Of a DNA stretch of 64,000 nucleotides, positions 1 to 11,369 are shown in pieces. The stretch's first letter is position 1. Every line of letters begins with the position of its first letter. This DNA is from Chalara sp. BL73. Lineage: Eukaryota; Ascomycota; Leotiomycetes; Helotiales. The position numbers and the translations under genes were made by a program. The stretch covers positions 301,662-365,661 of the forward strand of contig CAKJVC010000208.1 in NCBI GenBank assembly GCA_918026815.1, given 5' to 3'. The notes beneath the pieces are model-generated. The model was not told the origin of the DNA. It saw only the letters and a program-made list of their open reading frames with translations, and did no database searches.

Positions 1-701
1 TCGAACCTATCGAATCATTTTGTTCATAGCAACAGCAAGTTTTACAGCACTACGAAGCGAGCACAATACTCACATCTATTAGGCTGAACTCCAAGCCTTG
101 CTTTGTTACCTTCGGCCCTGTCCTGCCATTCATTGCGGTTACTGGCATGCTGCGGTTATCAAAGACAGACAGGTCACGAATATCGAATTAAATCTTGCTT
201 TCTAGTGTAAACTGACCTCGAGAACCGAAATCTCGACGTTTGAATAATGAGTCCATTGACAGATTTCAGTCGGCTTTTCCTGTCCGGCGAGAGCTCGCTC
301 GAGGAGCTACCCGCTGAGAGAAGCGATGGCAATACTACCCTCGTCCTGACAGAATGGCTCAGTCCTAAAGGCCCTGCGGGAATTTAGTGATCCCAGCCAT
401 TGTTCACCGAGGTAAGTTCGTTGTTGATCAGGTATCGGCCGCAGAGGGTACTGCTTCACTTCTCAAATGACCGGCAGTGTCAAAGGTCTAAATGCAACAT
501 CTTACTTCTTCAAGATACTCGTGCACATACCTTGGCGGACTTCATTAAATATGTTCGAACGACTAGAGGTGCATTGGGAAAAATTACTACCTAGACCTTG
601 GCAGGCATGATGCTTAAGCCACTGATAGGGATATTAATTACGCATACAAAAATACCGCGGTCTGAGCAAATGAACATGTTATATTGTATTAAGCTACATA
701 T
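1..701. other. Region downstream of CTF18, no supported gene
   Basis: No convincing gene. A 46-codon plus-strand ORF with ATG at 247 and stop at 385-387 is present, but it resembles no family I know and has no obvious splice continuation. The stretch probably holds the CTF18 3' UTR and part of a neighbouring intergenic region beyond the left edge. Confidence 0.4.
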
Positions 702-3700
702 TCATAGCCCTCTTAACAGCTCATCAATCGTAATTGGCTTCCTCACAGCATTCGAAAACCCTTCATGATAGCTGACCCACACCTTACCACCATTCCCATC
801 CTTGTTCCGTTTACCTGTGGTCTCCTGATCATTATCATCGATTTCTTGTAGAGGCATTGCATCCTTGATGACGCGTCCAAAGAAGTCCTTTTTCGTGGCA
901 AAAACTTTCTCCTGGATATACGGACCTTGGTTTTCCTTCGTAGCAACGAAGGAGTAGTCCATATCATCATCTGGATTTCCAGCTCTGTATCGAGCTTGCC
1001 GTGCCGCATTCTCACGGACGATGATATTCTTCTGATATTCTTGATCGAGGACTTGCCTGACAGCATATCTGACGGGAGCCGGCGCTGCAACAGAAACCGA
1101 GGCAGTGTCAAATGTGACAAATGTATCTAGAGGTCTATAGATAGTTAGTAGTGATCATCCAACAGTAAATATCCAACGACTCACGGGTCCATGCGATACA
1201 CCCACTGTGTGCCCCTATTTCGAAAATCACCTTCCAATTTACCTCGTTCAAAGATGACTCCAACTTCGCCCATGACATGAACAGCTTTCTTCACCATTGC
1301 CTTCTCAGAATCTTTCCTTACACTAGCGATACCTTTCTGGTCACCACTACCACCAACAATGATCGGCTTTATGTCTGGAGTGAGCAATCTGACGAGGTAC
1401 GGCAGAAGATCTGTTGCAATATCCTCGGGACTTCTAAAACTCCTCAAAAGCAGGGCATTCAGGTTTGCTTGAAGAGTTAGAATCGTTGCGCGATTAGACT
1501 TCTCGACTTCAAGGGCTTCATAATCCGCTCTCGGGCCAGAGAATGGGAGAGGCTCTTCTGTTTCTTCTTCTTCTCCCCATTTCTTGGACTCATTAGCGCC
1601 ACCGAAGTAGTGGCGTGCAGGCGATGCGAAGAGATGGTGGCAAGCTAAAACTGGCTGGCTGAGATAAGGTGCCAACTCAAACTCTTGATTTGTGAAGACT
1701 CTGGAAGAACAGGAATCGTGAAAGTGTAACCATTCGTAGGCGGCGTCAGGCTTCGAAAGAATTGAGTCATCGTTGAAAGGCTGATTTGGATATTCTGCAA
1801 AGATATCTGTGACAATGCGGCCTATATCGCCACCAGTATCGACCATTTCTCGTAACCTCTCCATGCCTGCCTTTTTGACGAGCTCTGCTACTCCAAGTTG
1901 AGTCTTTGGTTGTTCATGGTTGTCAAATGCATCGGGAAGCGGAGCAGAAACTACTGTCTTTGGAAATCCAGCATTTTCGAGAAAGACTCTATTAACCACT
2001 TCCTTGACGCCTCCTCTCCCCGCGCCACGCGATCCGCCGCCACCATGACCCAATTCAGACAGCATGTTTTGCTCGACCCATTTCCTAGTAAGGCGGGCTT
2101 TGCCATCCTTTGCCGATGCCTTTAACTTCCCAGCGGCCCACTCACCAACCACCATGATACCGCGGAGGTCTCCTTCGCCAGCACCTTCTCTTCCTTTTCG
2201 AGATTCCGCAGCATCGACCCCCCAAGTGGCTTCACACAATCTCCGTACCGCGTCATTATCGCAAGCAACTCCTTCTTTCTCAAAGACAGACTTCATGCGG
2301 CTTACGACAGCGTCTAATGGAGGTTTGCGAATGTGAATGATTTCTGCAAAGCTAGATTGCCGAAGAGGTCGCAAAGATGGATGATAGACATCGTTACAAA
2401 TCAAAATTAGTGGTCGCATCAGCTTGAAGTCGTCGCCTTTTTTCTTCTTCCGTACCTGTCCTGTATTCGATGCAGAGGAGTTCTTCTGGTCTAGTAAAAT
2501 AAGATCAATCAGAGCTTTAACGAAACCACCTTCGCCTCCGCTACCTGCTCCTCCAACAACACCATCAACCTCGTCAACTACGACACATAAAGGATGAGCG
2601 CTCTTTTGCACATGGCCGTTTTTTGAAGTTACCGTTGATCCAGTTTTGACGCTTTCAGTGCCCACGCTTGTCCTGATCCTACCCTTGACGACATTCGCGC
2701 TTCGTTCGTCGCTGGCATTGATTTCCATAACTTCGTAACCAGCTTGCCGAGCACAGACATGTGCCAGTGTTGTCTTCCCCAAGCCAGGCGGACCTGTAAG
2801 TAGTAGAATCTTCTTATGAGTCTTCTCTTCCTCAAGCTCTGCACCGGGTCGTTTAGATACGGTCGGCTTTGGCTTGCCGGCTTTGGGAAAGACCACTGGG
2901 TCCCATGCTTTTAGCCATCGTAGGACCTGCCGATGTGTTCGATCGTCTCCAACAAGCTCCATGAAGTTTCTGGCACGGTACTTCTCTGTCCACATTAAAG
3001 TTCTCCGTTTCGGTTTTCCGGATGCCTGTTCGACCGAAGGAAGTATTTCTGGGACTTGTGACCTTTGAGTTTTTTCGTTCTCAGTTTCCTTCGTTGCTTC
3101 ATCAATCAATTGGTGGATGTTTACACCATAATAACTTTTTTTTGCTCGCCCAGCTTTAGTGACGGATCGACCAGTAATGAGCTGTTCGAAGGAGACTGAA
3201 GCTGCCTTTTTCTTTTGTTGTAACGCTATTGATTTTCCAGAGCAAGTCAGAAGTTCTGAGCCTTTTGCATACTTGCTGTCCAGGAACAAAGGTAGTTTAG
3301 GCGTAAAGATGCTTGTTGAGTGACCAGAAGGTTTATTCAAAAAGGATGGCAATACTGGCTCGTCTCGTTGAGTCGTCAAGTCGCTTTCTGTGGTAAAAAA
3401 TGGCGCTTCACCCAAGGTCTCTTCCTGCGATTTTGGAATCTCGCGTTCTACTGATTTTCCAGGGATGACTGCTTGTTGGTGTAACTTTTTACGAACCGAA
3501 TTGAGCTCTTCCTCATCATCATTTACCAGAAAGCTACTTTGTAATATTTGCTTCTTTGGCTCCTCACTCCTTGCTACATCTTTTTCCACGTTTAAGGCAT
3601 AGTTTGTATCTAACATCCTCCGCTTTGGCGCAGGCTCTTCGAGCGCGAAGTCTTCTTCGGATTCATCGTCAAGGAGAAATCCACCAATGACCTTCGGCTT

Positions 3701-4148
3701 TCGAAGCTCCGAGCTTTTCACAGGTAGCGACCGTTTGACATGAACTGGTGAGGAACTTGGTGGGTATGCGACTGGAGAAGATGCAGACGGCATACTGAGA
3801 GCTGGCGGAGACGATTGGAAAAAGAGCGGGTTATTAGGGCCGTTGCGTGGCTTGAGAGGTGTCTCTGAAGCAAGTTAGTAGACCCCTCCCGTATGGCTTT
3901 CGCATCTTACCCTGAGGATGGTCGGCCTCGCTCCGAAATGTTGCTTCAAGGGGCCACGCTCGGTGTTGAATGACCTCCCTTCTCTTGGTCTTCTCTAGGA
4001 TGGTTTCTTGTCGGACAAGATGCAGAGCTTCCAAATCGTCCGAGTAACTACTAGATGACTGAACAGCAGGCTCGAGTTGCTCTTCCCAGTCTTCACAAAG
4101 CACAGGGTCGGAAGAGGGTGGCAGGGAAGGCAAAGGATGAATATCCAT
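702..4148 (-). CDS. CTF18, alternative clamp-loader (RFC-like) large subunit
   Basis: Three exons (4148-3911, 3864-1185, 1134-702) give 1116 aa; introns are 46 and 50 nt with good branch sites. Ctf18 replaces Rfc1 in an alternative RFC complex that loads or unloads PCNA and acts in sister-chromatid cohesion and replication checkpoint signalling in the nucleus. Visible signs are an acidic, low-complexity N-terminus (about 1-340), the RFC-box segment beginning MWTEKYRARNF near residue 370, Walker A GPPGLGKTT near 437, Walker B VVVDEVDG, and sensor-1 ICNDVYHPSLR. The last exon encodes the Ctf18-specific tail with YHEGFSNAVRKPIT, which the long middle exon alone would miss. The start is the ATG at 4148; the frame is open a little further upstream but without an ATG. 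Divergent from the Zn2Cys6 gene. Tandem MCB-like sites lie 53-76 nt upstream. Confidence 0.95.
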
Positions 4149-4488
4149 TGACCACAATCATGTATATAGTTGAAATGGAGTAGAGATTACTTTATGGTAA
4201 ACGCGTCAGTTTACGCGACGCGACTAAATCCACTACAAGGAGATTAAATAATGCCAAGTTCTCGCTTAAGGCTTTGATTAAAGGAGAGAGGCGTTAGCCA
4301 CACCTCCCCCAGCCACAGTCACAGCGACTCGGCACGCTTGTATCTGCCGTTTCCAGCCGTGACGACTTCCCCGCATCTCTTCGGGAATATGATCTCTCCA
4401 AACGTTTCCTCATTATTTCCAGCTCTCACACACGACGATTGCGCTTCCAAGAGTTATCCCCTTGTGTTTCGGAGGATTCCCTTGCGAC
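4149..4488. promoter_or_regulatory. Divergent promoter of CTF18 and the Zn2Cys6 regulator
   Basis: A 340-nt gap between two divergent start codons must hold both promoters. The clearest element is the ACGCGT cluster at 4201-4224, nearer CTF18. A pyrimidine-rich stretch precedes the regulator's ATG. No clear TATA box is seen. Confidence 0.6.
4201..4224. promoter_or_regulatory. Tandem MCB-like elements (ACGCGT / ACGCGA CGCGAC)
   Basis: One perfect MluI cell-cycle box ACGCGT at 4201-4206 is followed at 4213-4224 by two overlapping near-matches. In yeasts, ACGCGT is bound by MBF and drives G1/S transcription of replication genes. The position, 53-76 nt from the CTF18 ATG, fits that role. Function in this fungus is inferred. 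Confidence 0.5.
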
Positions 4489-6727
4489 ATGAATCCCATT
4501 GGACAAATATCTCCAGCTTTATATCCTTCAGCCGCTTCTGAAAGCACCCTCAATGGTTCACCAGCTACAACAGTCAAATTTGAAGATGCAGCATCACCAC
4601 TCGACCGTCCGAAGAAAAAGCAAAAGCGGAACAAGCCCACATTGTCATGTGAGGAGTGTGTAGAGAGAAAGACGAAAGTAAGTCGTTCATGTGTTCTGCA
4701 GTTATCTTTTCTGAAAATAATTTGCTTATTTTGGAGTTGTCGGTGAATCTTTACTGGTCACTATATCCTAATATCTTTGCTTGATGGATTACATTTGATC
4801 TCCATAGTCAATAGCAAATTAGTCAGACATGCATACTGATAGTATTTGCAGTGCGACAGGGGTAGACCTCATTGTCTTGCCTGTGAGTCTGAAATATTTT
4901 TGTAATTGATCCAAGCCATTAATATTCTAAGGTATAAAACGTCAGAATCAGTGTAAATATGCCAATGTTGCAAATATCTTAGAGTAAGTACCATGCTGAG
5001 AGTCCAAAAAACACGCATTGACATTGAATATAGAAAAACGAACCGATCCACCAGCACTGCCTTGCGTATAACGAAGCCGCCAAAGAAGAAGCTTGGAGCT
5101 CAGGATGATTTTGAGAATCCAAGACAGGTCCCTAATCCGCATGAGAGAAGTGCCTCAAGAGGGTCAACTTCATCCTCCATCGGCTTGCTCTCTCATGTCC
5201 CATATTCACATCCGTCAGCTTCTAATGTCTTTGGAATCGGCTCCGAGCATCCATTTGCAAACTACTGGACATGTCAAGGAGGCTTACCAGAAACGATCAG
5301 TGTCCTGCCCGTAAAACTACAAGCAAATATCCTTCTCGAACGATATTTCGAATGTGTGGATCCAGTCTATCCAATGATTCATCGCCAAACATTCTACGCC
5401 GATTATGAACACTTCTGGTCATTGCCCCAAGAAGAACAGAACAAAAGCGACGGGGCATTTATAGCTCTTGTATTTGCAATGCTAGCTATGGGCACTCAGT
5501 TTGTGATTACTGGTACAGCAAACCCAAAAGAACGCCAGTCAACAGCCGAATTCTATGTGTCGGCTGCGCATCAGTCTTTACGGATGTCATCCTATCTTAA
5601 CAAAGCTTCCGTCCGCTCGATACAAGCAATGGTCCTTATAACCTATTTCCTAATAAACGACAATCACGCCTCAGACGGATGGGCATTTGCTGGGATACTA
5701 ATGAGACAAGCATAGTGAGTTCTTGATCTTGCGTTTTATTTGACACATTCGAAAACTGATGAACTCCTTCTCAATTATTACAAAGCCGAAAGACTTCTTC
5801 TCTTCCAATGACAACCAGACGCATCACTGACCCGTTCCATAGTGCTATGGGTCTCCACCGAGACCCGAACATCGTCTGTCCTACCGCAACTATATTTGAA
5901 AAACAAGTCCGTCGCAAACTCTGGCAAGCCGTGCTCTTGCAAGATACCTTCCTCACCGTGCTACTCTCGCTCCCACCATCTGCAACGCATACAGACGTCA
6001 ACGTCGAAGATCTCGTCGACGACTCCTCCATCGCGCTCTCTAATGCAACTGACACTGCCTACATGCGTGGCTCTTGGACACTAGCAAACCTCGTCCAAGA
6101 AACAATCTGCTCCCCCCGCTCCCTCGACATCCCGATCTGCACCACCCAGCGCCAGAAGACGAAATTAGTGGCTGACTTCAGAGGTGTGTATCGATCATTC
6201 CCAGACGTTTTTAGGTCGTGGGATATCGCGAGTATCACGCAGCTTTGCGAGAATGGAAATAAACGAATCGTGCGTCAAACACTGTTTTTGACAAGCAACT
6301 ATTTTCATAACGTGATGCTGTTGCATAGTAGTGAGAGTGAAGAAGTACCAGCAAATATAAGAGGAAGTTTAGAGGCGGCACATGATGCTATTTCGGCTTT
6401 CTTCTTGCTATATGTGTTTTTTGAGGTTGAGGCGAAGGTTTGGTGGGTATTCAATCATCGGGCGTTCTTGGAGGCGATGTGTATAGGCAATATCTTGAGA
6501 GAGGTGCAAGCTAACGAGGAGAATGGCGAGGAACTACTCGCTAAAGACCCTTTGTTTGTGAAGGTTAAGGCTGATATTGGTTTGTCTCCAGTACTGCTCA
6601 CTTAGGAAATATAAACTAACGAAAAGCAGTACAAATGATAGAGATCATGCAGCAGATGAGCGAAGGAGAACATGGATCTGAGGTTGCAAAGACTCGAGCT
6701 GGTGTGCTGAGTCAGTACGTCGAGTAG
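4489..6727 (+). CDS. Zn(II)2Cys6 fungal transcription factor
   Basis: Six exons: 4489-4677, 4852-4882, 4932-4983, 5055-5714, 5843-6579, 6630-6727; 588 aa. The zinc cluster is split over three exons: C54-x2-C57-x6-C64-x6-C71-x2-C74-x6-C81, exactly the family spacing, with exon 2 only 31 nt long. It is followed by the fungal-specific middle homology region (YFECVDPVYPMIHR near residue 190, then GLHRDPN). A basic KKKQKRNK stretch before the cluster could be a nuclear localisation signal. The acceptor at 5843 restores the family's RQAYAMGLHRDP junction. The last acceptor is a NAGNAG (6626 or 6629), changing one residue. The frame is open upstream to 4462 without an ATG, so I start at 4489. Target genes cannot be told from sequence. 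Confidence 0.9.
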
Positions 6728-6897
6728 TCTTGTACATCACACACATAATCGTGTAGGCTCCTGCGCTCCAAGCACCAAAAATAGACAAATATCCCCGCAC
6801 GATAGACCCGCTTCATTTTCTCATTATCGAAGCAGTTTGAACGCCTGTGAATGCACCATATTTTCCCCCATCATAACCGTCGCGGCACAAAAGAGAT

Positions 6898-8459
6898 CTA
6901 GTTTCGACGGTTTTGGTTGTTGTTATTCCCATTTCCACCAAGTCTATCCCGCACCCAGTTCATTGCTGAGTTGATGGTTCCACCATTGCCCGAACCACTA
7001 CTGCGCTGAGAATGTCGTGAATGGTCGCTTCCGCTCGTATCAGCTCTTCTGACATTGTCACGGCTAGTATCTGAGTAGTGACGGTTGTATGCTCCCGGCA
7101 TCTGCCATGTGTCATCTTCTGCTTGTTGTGGTTCGTCTGCTGGTTGTCCTAAGTTCCGAATTCTATCTAATCTAGCTTGATTTCTAGCCTCCCGACCTGA
7201 ACTATCCGTTCTCGTGTGTGAAGGGTGTGTTGACCAATTTGGCGGAGCAGGTGACTGTGGTTGGTTTGGTTGCCGACTATTCGAGTTTGACGATGCAGTT
7301 GCATCTTCGTCGATTCCTTTTCTGCAAATTGGGCATGTATTGTGCTCGCGTAGCCAAGCACTGGCACATGCTTCATGAAACCAGTGCGTACATGGAAGGA
7401 CAACGACTTCATCGCCTATATGTACATCATCCATACAGACTGTGCACTCTCCTTTCCCTTCCGGAAGCATTTTCTCGTTAAGCTTCTCCTTGGGTAACGC
7501 AGCTATTGCCTCAGCAGTTGCTGGACCAGGGGCATTAGAGGTTGGATGAGCTTCCATCATTTGGGATATTATGCGATCCAAAGCTTCTTGGGAATAAACT
7601 GCGTCACCATGGCGAGCGTTAGCAGGATCAAGCAGTGAAGCGAAGAGCCCTTGGAGACCGCCAGGCATCCCGTTGTTTGGGCCTTGACCTTGCGGCGCCA
7701 TCAATCCAAAGAGAGCCGAAAGTAGCCTGGTACTTGGTCAGTATGTTTGATGCTTGAAAGATATTGCATACCTAGCTGGGTCGTCGCCATCAACTTCTCT
7801 GTCACCATTTCTTTGGGGGTTTATGTTTCCTGTGGTAAACGTATAGCGACCGCCAAACACTGTAGGTCCGCCAACACCTGCTCGCCCTGGAAGAGGTGGA
7901 AACAAATCGTCCGAGCCGGATCTTCCAGCTTGACCATTTCGTAAGGAAGGTCCCATAATCGTCGCCAGCATGTCCTGAAAACTTCTGGTGAGCATCTCAG
8001 GAGTGTCATCTTGTCCTGGACTTTGCCTGGCACGACCGCCAAACGATACCCCTGCAGGACCCGAAGATCGAATGGTTCGGGTTATGAATATGGAACCTGC
8101 AGGTCCATGTCTAATGTGTTCTTCGATATCTGCTTCTTCCGGATCTGGGGCATCATCCCAGGGATTGTGATTACGAATAGAGCGAAAACCAGGTGGAGTT
8201 TGAGTGGGCAACGGGGCATTAATAGGCCGTGGATCGCTTTCGCCAGGAGTTATCTAGTCTAGTTAGTACTTAAACAGATATAGAGGCAAAGTCGACATCT
8301 GCTTACAATTTCCGTAATTTCAGACTGACACCTTGGGCAGTCCAAACCGTTGTGGTCGTCTCGATACCATTCAGTTTCGCAGGAGTGACAAAACACAACC
8401 TCTCGTGACCCTGTAGCATCTAAATGGCCATGCGTTGGCCTTGAGGCTGGCTCTGCCAT
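6898..8459 (-). CDS. RING-H2 E3 ubiquitin ligase, RNF126/RNF115-like
   Basis: Three exons (8459-8307, 8253-7772, 7726-6898), 487 aa. The N-terminus carries a C4 zinc ribbon (FCHSCETEW...CPRCQ, about residues 20-45) of the kind that in animal RNF126/RNF115 binds partner or ubiquitin-like domains. Near residues 306-346 is a canonical C3H2C3 RING (CTVC, CTHWFHEAC, CPIC), which would recruit an E2. The middle and the C-terminal tail are low-complexity, rich in Gly, Ser, Asn, Gln and Arg. This zinc ribbon plus linker plus RING-H2 layout suggests cytosolic protein quality control; that role is inferred from family. The exon 2/3 join reads RLLSALFGLMAPQG in frame. Convergent with the Zn2Cys6 gene, with 170 nt between stops. 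Confidence 0.9.
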
Positions 8460-9301
8460 TCTTGCGTCCTGAAGGGCTTGATAGCCAGCGATGGCAGTCA
8501 CGGCGAGACTTAAAGCCAAGCCCGTTGCTCGCAGTGCTCGGAAAGCCAGAATGGAGGACTCAAAAATAGAAACTCAGATTTATTCGGGATGGTCCGAAGC
8601 TCCTGTAGTCGCTTGCGCCTGCTTTGCTTTGTCCGACAATCAATCAGAACTATGACTAGGTAGTGGCGATATTGATCGGAGATCTTGTTCTTGCATAGAA
8701 CGATTGCTTCGTGACTAGGGGCAAGTGTTGGCAGATTCGCTATAGGAGAGAGGAGCTATTCGATAGCAATCAAAATAGGAAGAAGACTGCCTTATAGCTA
8801 AACACCGATAGAGGTGAGCTCGTGGTCAGGGTGATGTAACTGCGTCACTCCAGGATCGGCCGGCAACCCCTGTTAAACGTGCATGGGGTTATCGATAACG
8901 GCAGAGGAATTCCAAGGGTGGCAACTGTAACAGCGGCAACAATGTTTCTTTGCTTTATCTTTGAGAGAGAGAGAGAATGTCTTTATTTTACTTGTAAAGT
9001 ATGTGATTCCATGTTTCAGCAAGTTTGCGTGGGTCTATCTTGAGCATCTGAATACCGTGGATGTTCCAGTCAGATTGTAGTATTCTATGACCTTCTTACC
9101 GATTCTCTATCCCGCCAATCACAACAACGAACCAACAGAGCAATATGCAGGTTTGTGACATGAAAAAGGTGCAATAGGAGAATTTAAAGGATTCATAATC
9201 TCGCTTCAATAATACAATGTTACACTTCGCTCATGTAGGTATTATAAACAATGCCACCCATAGAACCACCCAAAGCATATGCCATTTCATGTATTTCTTC
9301 A
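8460..9301. other. Intergenic, RING gene promoter and FIS1 3' region
   Basis: An 842-nt gap between two minus-strand genes. It holds the RING gene promoter on its left and the FIS1 3' UTR on its right. A short GA dinucleotide run lies near 8960-8975. No ORF is convincing. Confidence 0.5.
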
Positions 9302-10014
9302 TCACCTCGCACGCCTTCCAACACCTTTAAATATCATTCCCCCTATGACACCTGCTGCTATAGCGACTCCACTGAGAATAGCAACGCCCATCATGCCTTC
9401 CCGAGCCACTTTGTCATCGATCAGTCCTCGTAGGCTCGCCGCTTGCAGATTCGCTGGCTCCTTTTCTAGCAATAAATCATTATATCTTCGTGCCTCTGCG
9501 TAGTTTCCTAATTTGTAATTGCCGAGCGCTAAATAGTATAGACACTCCCGTCTGCGCTCAGGAGAAGTGCGGAAGATATCTGAAAGCAATCGAACCCCTT
9601 CTTGTTGTTCTTGACGTTGATTTGACTTGATTAATCCCTTTGATCTGTTAACCCAGCTACCAGAATGAACTTTTGCGACGGAGATATAGCCTACCCATGC
9701 AAAGTTGAATTTTGTTTGTACTCCTACATACTCTCCTTCTTTCTCATATTGTGCCCGTAGAACTTGTAATTCTGCAGGTTTTAGTGGACTAGCAAAATGT
9801 TAGCATATCTTCATGGCTCCGAATATCGCGACGACTGACCTTTCTGCGTCTGCAGCATCTGTAAATGTTGGAGTTGTCAGTAAAGCTGTTTCCTGCCGAA
9901 GAGTTGTAGGAAGACTTCAAATCCGGTATAGAGAGCCAGGTTTTTGTACCAAGATTCATGAATATCCAAAGTTTACATAAAAGTTCCATACTTACACGGA
10001 AGAGATGAAGTCAT
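9302..10014 (-). CDS. FIS1, mitochondrial/peroxisomal fission protein
   Basis: Four exons (10014-9996, 9858-9840, 9788-9695, 9637-9302) give 155 aa, the usual Fis1 length. Fis1 is a tail-anchored outer-membrane receptor that helps recruit the dynamin Dnm1 for fission. The first two exons are 19 nt each and encode MTSSLPYAADAES; exon 3 gives the conserved [20 protein letters not shown] and TKFNFAW; exon 4 gives [16 protein letters not shown], the TPR-like core, a C-terminal membrane anchor ([19 protein letters not shown]) and a short basic tail (RRAR). The 57-nt third intron is in frame and has no stop, so its retention would insert 19 residues. Divergent from SPC24. Confidence 0.96.
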
Positions 10015-10352
10015 GCTGACCCCTTGATCTATATAAAAATCTGTATATTTGTACTTCTGATATTAAAGACGATAAAAGAAGTTGTGTTGCTGTCGCTGTC
10101 GCTGTTGCTGTTGCTGTAGCTTGAGCTGGTGCTACTCTGAAGTCGAGATGGTTCTTGCTCATGTGGCGCTTTGTGGCTTGTGATTAATCGGCGACGTCAC
10201 AAGGCGGTTGTCAGGTCAACAACCACCTTGGAATGTCAGGCATATCAAAATAACCTCGCCATTAAAAAATCATCAGAACCACTGAACATTATTATTGCAC
10301 CGAAACCCAAGGGCACCTTTAGCTTAAGACACTCTACCATAATAATCTCAAA
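10015..10352. promoter_or_regulatory. Divergent promoter of FIS1 and SPC24
   Basis: A 338-nt shared promoter. It contains a hexanucleotide repeat built on GCTGTC/GCTGTT (about 10089-10118) and a GACGTCAC sequence near 10190 that resembles a CRE/ATF half-site. The regulatory role is inferred from position only. Confidence 0.45.
10089..10118. repeat. Hexanucleotide repeat (TGTCGC/TGTTGC)
   Basis: About five tandem six-base units alternating TGTCGC and TGTTGC, in the FIS1 leader or promoter. Confidence 0.8.
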
Positions 10353-11054
10353 ATGCTTCTTGACGAAGATCCCGCAACCGTTCGGCCCCCCAATCCAGAC
10401 TGGTTGAAATTCGCATCACTAATCCTATTCACAGCTCATCCAGCATACGATAGGCAATTTCAACATCGCTCCAGACAAGCAGGCGGTAGCGCGGATCAAC
10501 GAGTCCCTATCTACTCTACAGCAAGCCCGTGATCTGCGTGTTCGAGAAGCAGAGAGCGCATTAAAGAGTGCGCTCAGCCCCAACAATTCTAATATAGATT
10601 TACTCACAAATCAACAGAACTATCGCGTACCCTGACGAGTCTAAAAAACCATCACCACGAGACAATATCTACCCATTCTGCAGCAGCGCATGCATCTGAG
10701 ATCGCGACACTCGACACTCAAAAATTCCGCGTCGCAAAATCGGCTTCGGATCTTGAGATCGAGTCTGAGCGGTTATCCTCCCAACTCGTTGATCTTCAAG
10801 CGCGACTCCAGGAGCTTGAGATGCAAGGTGTCGATGGTGGCGATAATGCACGGAGAACTCTAGTGGATGATGAGATTAGTCTCAAGCTGAAGCTTATTCG
10901 TGGACTAGGACTCGATGCAGAACGAGAAGGCGGCAGTGGGGATTATAATAAAGTAATTATTCGCCAAAGTACCTCAGGAGAACCCCAGATTCTCAGTCTG
11001 GACAACAATTTCTCAAAGTTTTTCTACGCAAATCTCCTTTGGAAAGTGATGTAG
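10353..11054 (+). CDS. SPC24, Ndc80 kinetochore complex subunit
   Basis: Three exons (10353-10379, 10435-10567, 10618-11054), 198 aa. Spc24 pairs with Spc25 and ties the Ndc80 complex to the inner kinetochore. The spliced N-terminus reads MLLDEDPAT then [16 protein letters not shown], a family hallmark. A coiled-coil stretch follows (about 45-125), then the C-terminal RWD-like domain ([15 protein letters not shown] ... [11 protein letters not shown]). The second intron (50 nt) is needed to join ESALKK to LSRTLTSL; without it the frame stops at 10633. Donors are unusual: GTTCGG for intron 1 and GTGCGC for intron 2. Divergent from FIS1. Confidence 0.93.
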
Positions 11055-11369
11055 GCAGGACAGGTTTAAGGGAGAATGGCGTTATGGAGTATCGGATCAT
11101 TATATAGTGGATACCATGGAACAAGCAGATTTCAACCCTGTAGCTTTACACGAAATAATGAATGAACACATGAGAATCATGCTCTGCTGGTTCCTCCTAT
11201 ATTGACACAACCTATCCTTTGTTATCTCCGCATAGATTCTGATTGCACTACTCCAACGCTCTTGAGTGTATTGAAGAAATAGCTAAAAAGCACTAAATGA
11301 TATCCTTTGACACACCAATAAATAGCCACCATACCTTCCTTAAACGCCAACATATTCTCGTTATCATGA
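11055..11369. other. Convergent intergenic region
   Basis: 315 nt between the SPC24 stop and the stop of the membrane-protein gene on the other strand. It presumably holds both 3' UTRs. Nothing else is seen. Confidence 0.5.

Noticed and set aside
702..962. Separate 86-codon gene downstream of CTF18
   Set aside because: A 50-nt intron joins it to the long exon and it supplies the conserved Ctf18 C-terminus.
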